Made by a program: the position numbers and the translations under genes
In this document: piece after piece, positions 55,913 to 64,000 of the stretch
Position numbering within the stretch: position 1 is the first letter of the stretch
Layout: the number at the start of each line of letters is the position of its first letter
The notes under the pieces: model-generated
Told to the model about the DNA's origin: nothing
Database searches by the model: none
Seen by the model: the letters and a program-made list of their open reading frames with translations, nothing else
Assembly (NCBI RefSeq): GCF_029168945.1
Contig: NC_083605.1
Span: forward strand, 31,509,280 to 31,573,279
Source of the DNA: Cannabis sativa
Taxonomy: Eukaryota; Streptophyta; Magnoliopsida; Rosales; Cannabaceae
Direction of reading: 5' to 3'
DNA length: 64,000 nucleotides

Positions 55913-56210
55913 GGTTCCTTACAGGGTCAGAGTACACAAAACCGGTAATCTGATTTTTAGAAACATCAATACTTTCAAATTCAAAGCCCTCTTTCCAAGC
56001 TAAAATTAATCCCCCCGCACATCCCACTCCCGGCACAACAATATTATGATAAAAATGAAGTTTCTTAAGGGAACGTACCAGACTTGAAGCATCCACTTTT
56101 AGTTCGGTAATGAAAATGAAATCAGGATTGCACGACCGAATCAGGGCTTTCAACTCCAAAACTGTAGAGGTCTGCCCTAAACCTCTACAGTTCCACGCTA
56201 CACCTCTCAT
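55913..56210 (-). pseudogene. LINE ORF2 N-terminus: endonuclease (cut off after about 98 residues)
   Basis: MRGVAWNCRGLGQTSTVLEL is the usual start of plant LINE apurinic-type endonucleases, with the catalytic N in WNCRGLG and E in FITELKVD. The segment GGLILAWKEGFEFE follows. At SDPVR the frame meets the end of Gypsy-3. The ATG overlaps the ORF1 stop (ATGA). The remaining endonuclease and the linker up to IRNRRNSVD at 35820 are not in the window. Confidence 0.9.
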
Positions 56211-57526
56211 GGCTCCTGTGGAGGAGATAAGACATTCTCCTCCACAGGGGTTTGAGAGTGAACATATGAGCTAGAGCCAAATTCCTCAATCACAAGGGAA
56301 CCAATAAGCGGGTTCTTCAGAATGTCGTCAGAGCGAGACAAGGAATCCGAACAAACTTCAGAAGGATCTTCAAAATCAATTTTGAAAGTTTTGTCTTGTT
56401 CTTGATCCTTTGTGTCCCAAGGGAAGTCTCGGATAACACCCGAGTGACTCCGAATCATCTTATGAGATCTTGAACATAAGGAAGCAGAAACTTCAAAAAG
56501 TTTTCTTTTCTTGAAAGAAGTGGTTCTAATATTTATCTCTGAAGTGGATTTAACACCAATGTCACCTCCCAAGGTTCTAATCTCATACAAATCCAACTTC
56601 CCAAAATGCTTAAGCTCTTGTAGCAATGATTCTTGGGCTTGAAAAAAATTACACAAGGCCTTATTATCGTTGGTAGAGCAAAGAGCCTTCTGTCCAACAC
56701 TTAGGAAATCATATTGGCCCAATTCATTAAGAGGAGAGCTCGGCCCACCAATCTCCATATCATTAATTACCAGAGGCCCACAAGAAATTGGCCCACTTCC
56801 AATTCCATTCAAAGTCAACCCTCCTTTAAGCACACTATTATCCACGTGAGGTACTATTCCAATTCCATTTAAATCAACATAAGCAGCCATAAGCCCACTT
56901 GGCCCACTAGTGTTCAAAACCGGCCCAATATCACCTTGACCACCAACATTCAAAACCAATAGTACAATAAAGGAACGGTCAAAAGGGCATTCCTCTAACA
57001 TAGGAAAAGATACAGGAAGCTTTCCCTTCCCTACACTGTCAGTCGGGGCCAAATTACCCAACAGAGTAAAGGTCAAATCTCGAGATGCAGGCTTGTGCTT
57101 CGATATCCAGGCAGCACGCAGAGGCGAACAACGGCCAGCTGGCTCACGAGATGTCGCCATTGTCCTCCTCCTCGAGTCGCGGCCATGGCCAAATCGGAAA
57201 ACGGGGATCTTCGAGGTATCACCAGACCCAACTCCCACCGCCGGAGACGAACGGAGCTTGGCCACTAGACCCAAGTCCCACCGCCGGAGACGAACAAAGT
57301 CTTGATTTCCCATTGATGAGACTTGCTTAATATGGCTTCCCATAGTCTTCCCCTGAGTTTCATTGTACCTTGATAGAGTTGAAATCAAGTCATTTCCATG
57401 CAGGTTCCCTTTCATACTAGCCCCTTCAGAGTAAAATTGACTTATGGATACAAATGATTGTTGAATCGTCCTCCCACGATGAACAACCAACAAATACTTG
57501 CAATTCTGACTGGATGGAGTGAACAC
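56207..57526 (-). pseudogene. LINE ORF1 (C-terminal part)
   Basis: An open frame of 439 codons ends exactly at the ORF2 start. It is hydrophilic, with repeated GIGIVPHVD and GIGSGPISCGPLV style segments and a basic KKRKLFEV motif. The usual DUF4283 RNA-binding region and the zinc knuckle of plant LINE ORF1 proteins are not visible, so the N-terminal part is missing or too diverged. Identification rests on position and on the overlap with ORF2. Confidence 0.65.
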
Positions 57527-57894
57527 CTAAGTCATCTTTAGGCAAACTCTGCATTCTCTTTAAGCTTATATTAAGGATGAACACTCATAGGCAACACAGC
57601 AGACACTTTGAGTAAAATGATATAATAAAGTGTTCAGTAAAATGATATAATAAAGTGTAGAGGAACAGGAAATTGGACTGAGCATGTCATCTTCTTCTTC
57701 ATTCTTAAACCCCTTCCCTCTCTTTCTCACTCTCGCTCTCTCTCCACAAATTTTCCCTGAACAAGGCTCAATCATTCTAACAGAAACCCAAAGGAAAATT
57801 GGGATCCTTTCTAGTTTAGAGCCCTTTCAGTCTTCCTTCCCAGGATCATAGGCGGAAGAAGGAAGCTCCTGTTCTGTTCTAACCCTTAACCTAA

Positions 57895-57896
<2 letters not shown>
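57527..57896 (-). other. Possible LINE 5' region, unassigned
   Basis: On the minus strand this is GA-rich with an imperfect duplication of CAGTAAAATGATATAATAAA (+ strand, near 57612-57655). It may be LINE 5'-UTR or an older repeat. No clear boundary or duplication was found. Confidence 0.35.

Positions 57897-57961
<65 letters not shown>
57897..57961 (+). repeat. (TC)n microsatellite
   Basis: About 32 uninterrupted TC dinucleotides. It separates the LINE side from the copia remnant. Confidence 0.97.
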
Positions 57962-57964
<3 letters not shown>

Positions 57965-58009
57965 TTAAAATGAATCCTTTTAGGTCATATTTTTATGTTT
58001 AAAGATTAT

Positions 58010-59414
58010 GTGGATCATGTGGATTGTGGTTTGCTATTATATATCCATACCAGTGGTGAACTTTGTCTTGCAAAACTTACCATAAACACAATCTTCACTC
58101 AAGCTTTCCTTTTAACAGTCCTTGTTCTCAAGTTCTTGCAACCCCCTCTCACTCACATATCCAAACTTTAGATGCCATAGCCATGTTTTGTCAAACTCTG
58201 GAACTGTTATTGCAGGTGCAGCTTTGCCCATAACAGTTTTGCCAATTAAAGAATATAATTAAACCATTCTTCAATTTTCATCACCATTGTGGAATCCTTT
58301 GAAATTTTAAAGATTCCACCTTCCACCTTAATGGTGCATCCAATAATGTCTAGCATGCCAATTGACAGTAAGTTTCTTATGAAATCATGATGAACATATC
58401 TGACATTTTGCAAGGTTCTTGATATGCCATCAAATAGGGTGATGACAACTAAGCCAATACCAAGAACATTGCAAGCCGTATTGTTTCCCAATAGAAGAGT
58501 ACCCTTGAGACTTTCGTGAACTCACTGAACATCTCAATCTTGGGTCACATATGGAATGAACAACCGAGTCCATGATCATAGGCTTCACATGAGACTACCA
58601 ATACATCTAATGATATGTACTCCTGAGATGCAATGTCTGCTTCTTCCTTGTTCTTGCCGTAATCTCTGGCAAGTTTAGCTTTGAGTGCTCTGGACTCATC
58701 TCTGAAGTGCCCCTTGTTTTTGACAGTAGTAACACTTCTTCGCTAAATTAAATTGGGACTTGGATTGATTACCATTCTTGAAGTTGTTGTTATAATTCTT
58801 GAAGCCTCTCTTATCTGAGTTGCCTTTGGTGAACGTGCCTTCTCCATTGTTTTCACATGTCTCATTACTTCTTTTGAATTTCTTTTGAGTTAAGTGCAGA
58901 CTTTACATCTGCCATTGTTAATTAGTGATTCTTTGCCATACAAAATTATATCAACAAAATGCTCAAAAGATTTGGGTGGAGAACAGAGTAGAATTATACT
59001 TTGATCCTCTTCATCAATCTTGACACCAATATTATTCAGTTCCAGAATAATCTTGTTGAATTCATCAAGGTGCCTTCTTAGTTCTTTGCTTTCATCAATA
59101 TTTTAGAGCTTTTTCTTGAGGTACAATTTGTTAGCAAGGGATTTTTTGAAATAGATCCAAGCTAACTTTTCCAATAGGCCATCAGCATCAGATACCTCTC
59201 GAAGAACTTCATTCCCAATACTTAACAATAATACACTATGAGCCTTGATCTGAATTTCTTTCTTTTTCTTTTGGTCTTCAATAGCTGCAACAGCCTTTGT
59301 ATCTAGAGCCTTATACAAACTTTGGTGTACCAACATAGCTTTCATCTTGAGTCTCCACAACCTAAAATCATTCCCACCAATAAACTTATCCATTTCAAAC
59401 TTGATCATTGACAT
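58010..59414 (-). pseudogene. Copia-D gag, protease and GAG-pre-integrase remnants
   Basis: The gag start MSMIKFEMDKFIGGNDFRLW and the following WRLKMKAMLVHQ match copia gag (UBN2-type), which continues to about 59103 and then in shifted frames (ELRRHLDEFNKIILELNN). A zinc knuckle near 58735 is broken by a frameshift (CYYC, then GHFRDES in another frame, with the last cysteine changed). A protease trace (CSFHM, near 58550) precedes the open piece at 58246-58491 (TLQNVRYVHHDFIRNLLSIG). GAG-pre-integrase follows with TWLWHLKFGYVSERGLQEL. Many stops and shifts show old decay. Confidence 0.85.
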
Positions 59415-59470
59415 TCTTGGCTTCTTTGAACTTTGATTGAGTAGTTCATGATCTCATCAAGCTAACCTCG

Positions 59471-59482
59471 GCTCTGATACCA
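59471..59482 (-). other. Copia-D primer-binding site
   Basis: GCTCTGATACCA on the + strand is TGGTATCAGAGC, complementary to the 3' end of plant initiator methionine tRNA. Confidence 0.93.
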
Positions 59483-59487
59483 TTTTT

Positions 59488-59931
59488 TGTGAATGAACAT
59501 CCCTTGATCAAGATCAATAATAGAGAATTAAACAAACTAAACAAGAATTGAATAACCAAAGCTATGAATAAAATAGAAAAGGAAGAAGAACATCAAAATT
59601 TCAGTAGACTGAACTATGAAACAATGTGTTTCATGATGATCAAACCTACTATGAACAATGAAGAAGCTTTTATTGTTGAACTTTTAGTACAAAACCAGAG
59701 AGAAATCAATGGATCGAGCACCCTAAACTAGCCTAACTAGGATTACATATTCATCTCTCATGATCAGGGAAGCTATTTCAAGACAATCCCTTTAACATCC
59801 TTCCAAGAAATCTCATGTCTGTAATTATGGCTCAATATTCTCTCTGATTCTCTTTCTATAAAGTAATGATGCAAGTCCTCTCTCAACAAAAGAGAGTTAA
59901 TAGCTATTTATAATTAGGACAGGTTTTAACA
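59488..59931 (-). repeat. Copia-D 5' LTR
   Basis: In element orientation it starts TGTTAAAACCTGTCC, has a TATA-like TTATAAATAGC close to its start, and ends GTTCATTCACA five bases before the primer site. About 444 bp. No partner LTR is in the window. Confidence 0.7.
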
Positions 59932-59979
59932 AATAAAGTTAGTTAGAGCACACTATTACAAAAACCCCCTTTAGAGGCG

Positions 59980-60185
59980 GTTTTTAAGCCCTTTCAGCGT
60001 CGGTTTTCGCAAAATTTGCTACCGACGCTGATCAGGGCGACGCTAAAGGGTTTATATGAACCGACGCCATATGTACCCCTATGGCATCGGTTATTAGCTA
60101 GGAACCGACGCCATAGGGGTACCTATGGCGTCGGTTCCTAGCCAATAACCGACACCATATGTGGCGTAGCAACTGACGCCATAAG
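59980..60185. repeat. CACTA subterminal repeats with hairpin
   Basis: Motifs such as CAGCGTCGGTT, ACCGACGCCATA and TGGCGTCGGTT alternate in orientation. The segment near 60066-60160 folds on itself around GGGTAC, with arms GGAACCGACGCCATAG and CTATGGCGTCGGTTCC. Such motifs are binding sites of CACTA-encoded proteins in En/Spm. Confidence 0.8.
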
Positions 60186-61380
60186 TGTTGCGAAAATTAT
60201 TAATTACTACGCAAGTGCACGCAATCAAGTAGTATACTCACGCAAGTGAGGTCGAACCACAGGGAATTGGATTAATTACTACTAAACTATACTTATAATT
60301 CTATTTGGCAAATCAAAAGTATTTATGATTAAAAAAGGAAGAAAGAAATTCAAGAAACTTAAAGAAATAAGTGAATATTAATCAAGATGAGAGAATAGGG
60401 AGACGAATCCTGTTGTTAAGTTACCAATGTTAATGTCTAATTGCTATCCTTCTCTTGAAGTGAATGACAGATTATAAATTAACCTAGCTCTTTTCAGATC
60501 TTCTAGGTTCTAAATCTCATGCTCTCTAATTAATCTCTTAATTAAATTAACATGAAATCAGCATTAAGCAATAATATAAATGTCACAAAGGCTATGTAAA
60601 TACTTTCGTTTCACATCAAAACCTAGACTATCCAATTTTAGCATTCTCAATTCTCACTTTTCAGATTTCGAATTGAGATCATAAAACATGTAAAAGGTGA
60701 TCAATCTTGCACATGGAAATTAAACACAAATATGAATAGTGTTCACAATCAAGATGGAGGAATGGCAATTATTCATTAACTAGGAAAAACTTAAACAACA
60801 TTCATCATTCTCCCTAAATAGGATTTTAGTTCAAAACATCCATAATCAAATCCATAATTAACATTGAAATAGAAAAGAACATAGAAAAATTAAAGAGAAA
60901 AGAAAGAACTAGTTGAAGCAATTGATCCGGGTCGCCACAAGCCGCTCTTCTAGCCTCCTCCTTTGTTTCTAGGGTTCAAATTCTGAATCATCCCTAATTT
61001 TCACGAACCCTCACTATTTAAACCAATTCTCATCTTTAAAATTCGTGAAATTACGAAACTGCCCAAAAATCCCGTCACTGGGGTCCCCGTCGCGACTGGC
61101 AAAGCCCCCGTCGCGACGGGGTTAAACTTTGAAACTTCGAGATCCTCTGCGGTTCCGTCGCGATCGGCATGTTCCCGCCACGACCGGAACGAGCGACACA
61201 AACTTTGGTTTTTCTTCTCGATTCTTTCACCACTTTTCCTCAATTCTTGTACATACTTTCTTTAAACACCCAAGGACCTGAAACAAAAGAATCAAGCGTA
61301 AAATAGCCCTAAAACTAGAAACAAAGAGTGAAAACTAACTGAAAATACGACCCGAAACTTAGACTAATTTTAGCCTAACA
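60186..61380 (-). mobile_element. Solo LTR inside the CACTA element
   Basis: A 1195 bp segment begins TGTTGCGAAAATT and ends GCCTAACA. It is flanked by ATAAG at 60181-60185 and 61381-61385. No coding sequence or second LTR exists, so an LTR element was lost by recombination between its LTRs. Read on the minus strand it ends GTGCACTTGCGTAG and TTTTCGCAACA, a phrase often seen at gypsy LTR 3' ends from memory, which suggests minus orientation. Near 61080-61120 there is a GC-rich palindrome CCCGTCGCGACGGGG. Confidence 0.9.
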
Positions 61381-61385
61381 ATAAG

Positions 61386-61691
61386 TTCGCGAATTTCAGT
61401 TTTTTTCATTTTTTTTTAATTTAATTATATAATTTTAATTACATTTTAATTATATATTTATTAATTTATATATTATTTTATTTAATTTAAATTACATATT
61501 TATTTTTTAAAATGTAAATTAAATATTATTTAAATTTGGGTAAAATACATAAATTAATTTCATAAAAGTAATTAAATATTACACAAACACTAATGTAAAA
61601 TTAGTTAAAAATATTAATAAGTTAATAAATCTAACTACAAGTTAATCTATAAAAATTACATAATGAAGAAAAATTCTTCGACCTTTCAACC
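61386..61691. other. AT-rich 3' flank of the CACTA gene
   Basis: Mostly A and T with no gene; it would contain the 3'-UTR and terminator of the minus-strand gene. Confidence 0.5.
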
Positions 61692-63156
61692 TCAATCGTC
61701 ACCGTGAATCACCGCCATCAATTGTTCGATCCACTTTCGCTGTAGTGGTAACAATTCTGTTTTTGGATCGTATTGCTTCTTACCCCCAAACTGTTAAAAA
61801 AATTAAAAATTTATATTAGTTTATGTATATGTATATTATATATTTGTTATTATAGAATTTATATACTATAATCAATAATTAAAACTTACAGCTTTGTGAT
61901 CTTGTATGTAACGGCTGGGGTTGGCACGTGCGACGATGTCAGTGATATATTTCAAAACATAAAAACCGCATTCTTGGCTTTTAGGTTGTCTTGGACAGTT
62001 TGCTTGGTTAATTCCTTGCCACGGGCCAAGATACTCATGTGCGTTCCCTATATACATGAATGCCCTGTTTGGGAAAATTATATTAGCATTTCAATTCGTT
62101 AGTTAATTTAAATTCGTTACATAAGAAGTCATTAAATTATTACCTTTCGATCATTTGTTCTATTACTTCGGGAATTGGGCGGCCACTTATAGGGTTTAAA
62201 TGGATAATTTTGCTTGGCGTAACCACCAATAGCGTCCAATGCATCCTAGAAAATTATATTGGAATATAAGTAAGATAGTATAAAAATAATTTGAAGACGT
62301 AATATAGAAATGAACAATTAGCACTAAAGAATTTAATAAAGTTTACCCGATATTCCAAGGAATAAAGAACATTTGGTGGTTGTTGTTCATTAATGATAAC
62401 CAATTAGCCAATCCTCTTGCCGCATCGTCAAAAGACTGACTCTTTTCTTCATCGTTGATCCCATGCACTATTAGAAGCTCTGGGTCGTAAAACTTGAAAT
62501 TTTTTCTCAGACCGTTGATGCTCTCCCATATGTGCCTGCCAAAAAAATTGTTAGTGTCTTATAATAATTTAACTATAATTTGATATAAGGTTAATTAGAT
62601 TAAAGAAGAGTATACATCATTCCAAACAACATTCCCTGGTTGCCGATGTAGTCACACGTAGCAACCTGCTGCAAATCCTCTCCAGATAACGTGGGCATTA
62701 TGATGTCTTTTGTCATCCTATTCTTGAAGTCTTTCATTAACTTCCCAGCTAGGATGAGACGAAGGAGTCCGGCACAATGAACCCCGTCTATTTTGAAGGA
62801 AAACAAACACGGTTAGAGTCAACATTTGAAGTAATAGAAAAATAAATCAAAATTCTAACAAATAACAGCTTACCTGTATGTCTTTCCAAACTTTATTTTT
62901 CAGAGTCGGGTTGACTTCTTTCCAGTTTTTATAGGCCAACCCTATTGTCTGCCGACATCTGACTCCTAGAGTGGATACGAGCTTCGCATAGCTTTTTCCA
63001 CAGTATTGACCTTTGTCATTAACCTCGAGGGCCACTCTTTTGCCCTGATCCATTAGTTTGGATATTTCATTCATTTGCGTCGGCCCTCGTGTAGGTATTG
63101 TGGTTGGACACTCATTTTCTGCGCCCGAATCAGATCCTGCTCTGAGTTCACCATGT
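61692..63156 (-). pseudogene. CACTA gene: Transposase_24-like domain and Ulp1-type cysteine protease, decayed
   Basis: Six exons follow from GT-AG sites on the minus strand: 63156-62874, about 62800-62620, 62535-62347, 62245-62144, 62064-61890 and 61790-61692. Exon 1 reads TTIPTRGPTQMNEISKLMDQ, KLVSTLGVRCRQTIG, LKNKVWKDIQ, like the N-terminal part of plant Transposase_24 proteins. Exon 2 starts TGFIVPDSF and then needs a frameshift near 62750 to reach LMKDFKNRMTKDII. Exons 3-6 join in frame into the Ulp1 peptidase fold (C48): FFIPWNIG, HWTLLVV with the catalytic histidine, HLNP, and QPKSQECGFYVLKYI with the catalytic glutamine and cysteine. In CACTA elements the role of the Ulp1 domain is unknown. 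Upstream exons may lie beyond the window. Confidence 0.8.
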
Positions 63157-64000
63157 CTACACCATTAACAAACAAACTTTAAAGTTAGCTATAGATATAA
63201 CAAGTAGTGTATATGAAATATTAAAAGCATAAACAAATTGTTAATGATTCAGGAGCATTCACAACCACAATATAAAGTAAGCTATATATCAAGTCATTCC
63301 CGACTTGGAGTATGTTAATGGAAGTAAGTCTCGTTTGATTTCTTTGGGTTTCTATTTTAGGTTAACTAAACAATGAATCAATGATTTAAGCATAAGAAAT
63401 GTGTTTTTTTTGCTTTAATTTACTTTTATTATTTTTATCTGTTATTGCATTTGTATTCTTCTTCCAAAATTAAAGTAACTTTTTTTATTACTATTATTAT
63501 GTGTAATGATGAATGACTTTTAGCTTAAGGATTGTGATTTTAGTAAAGTGTTAAACATGTTGTGGACCATGTAGCTAATCATTACAATGGTCATCAACTA
63601 TACCCAAAAAGAAGAGGATTGAAATGATATTGGGATTTGTTTTTTTTTTATTAGTTATGGCATGAATTTTTGGGCATGTTTGATTCCAATTTTGAAAGAA
63701 ATTTTAAAATTAAGGTCACCATTTTCACTAGATTAGGAAGCTGACATAGCAAATGGTTAGATTATTTTTTAGTGACCTAACATCTTATTACTATGTTATA
63801 ACTAATTAGTTCTTTGGGTGATGTAAATATTAATATTTTTTTAGTAAGATTTATCCTAATTCTATCGAAATTTCGGCAGCATAACGCCTGTAATTGGACG
63901 TTCCCAAAAATTTTAAAAGTGCCTAAAATAACAAACAAAACAGATAACCAATATAAAATTTATCCACCCATCCGACCGCAGTACATGTATTCGCAGAACC
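63157..64000. other. AT-rich CACTA interior, no exon recognised
   Basis: Probably intron or upstream sequence of the CACTA gene. I found no domain. Near 63865 AAATTTCGGCAGCATAACG resembles sequence often seen in plant CACTA interiors, from memory. Confidence 0.4.

Larger units (their letters stand above)
58005..59931 (-). mobile_element. Copia-D: 5' part of a copia element
   Basis: A 5' LTR (59488-59931), a perfect primer site TGGTATCAGAGC (59471-59482, minus strand), gag, protease and GAG-pre-integrase pieces are in copia order. The rest of pol and the 3' LTR are missing beyond about 58005. Confidence 0.85.
59951..64000 (-). mobile_element. CACTA transposon (one end in window)
   Basis: CACTATTACAAAAACCCC at 59951 is a CACTA terminus. 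Behind it lie about nine copies of an ACCGACGCCATA-like subterminal motif in both orientations. A decayed gene with Transposase_24-like and Ulp1 domains follows on the minus strand, a combination known from plant CACTA elements. The other end lies beyond 64000, so the 3 bp duplication cannot be checked (left flank GCA). Confidence 0.8.

Noticed and set aside
57085..57330. Open frames on the + strand opposite LINE ORF1
   Set aside because: They are shadows in a GC-richer patch and match nothing recognised.
61692..62535. Host SUMO protease gene
   Set aside because: The Ulp1 exons are joined to a Transposase_24-like N-terminus inside an element with a CACTA terminus.

Overview
This window is a stretch of plant nuclear DNA, most likely eudicot, built almost entirely from nested and decayed transposable elements. 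The evidence is the set of element families: Ty1-copia, Tat-type and Tekay-type Ty3-gypsy, a plant L1-like LINE with a C-terminal RNase H, and CACTA transposons. Spliceosomal introns and AT-rich intergenic DNA agree with this. No complete host gene was seen. The only recognisable host-derived sequence is a broken fragment of a PHOSPHO/HAD-type phosphatase gene (plant inorganic pyrophosphatase 1/2 family) near 11.6-12.3 kb.

Layout. 1-7162: 3' part of a copia element (Copia-A, + strand) with a long leader, a broken gag-pol and a 1.9 kb 3' LTR, inserted into the leader of a relative (7163-8972). 8973-10060: LTR or leader remnant of another copia-like family, with an array of short hairpins. 11.6-13.1 kb: phosphatase pseudogene cut by a CACTA MITE and fused to a copia RNase H tail. 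13444-31170: a complete-ended copia (Copia-B, - strand, TSD ATAAT) whose interior is mostly non-coding. It is split by a young, complete-ended 12.3 kb Tat-type gypsy (Gypsy-1, 17101-29430, TSD ATGCC) that carries gag-pol on the - strand and a convergent spliced antisense gene on the + strand. 31.2-32.8 kb: AT-rich DNA with a MITE end and a long foldback.

32.85-57.5 kb: one LINE (- strand) broken apart by two gypsy elements. Gypsy-2 (35821-47174, Tat-type, - strand) has a dead gag-pol but an apparently intact 653-residue spliced antisense gene. Gypsy-3 (47185-55912, Tekay-type chromovirus, + strand) has nonsense mutations and frameshifts. Their facing LTRs are both truncated and fused at about 47171-47185, and the LINE segment expected between the two insertion sites is missing. 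This points to one deletion that joined two LTRs.

57.9-59.9 kb: a TC microsatellite and a 5' remnant of another copia (- strand). 59951-64000: left end of a CACTA transposon that runs out of the window. It contains a decayed spliced gene (Transposase_24-like N-terminus, Ulp1 cysteine-protease C-terminus) and a 1195 bp solo LTR with TSD ATAAG.

The genes here serve transposition rather than host functions. The points most worth following are the antisense genes of the two Tat elements, especially the intact one, the LTR-LTR deletion junction, and several arrays of short hairpins or palindromes in LTRs and leaders.
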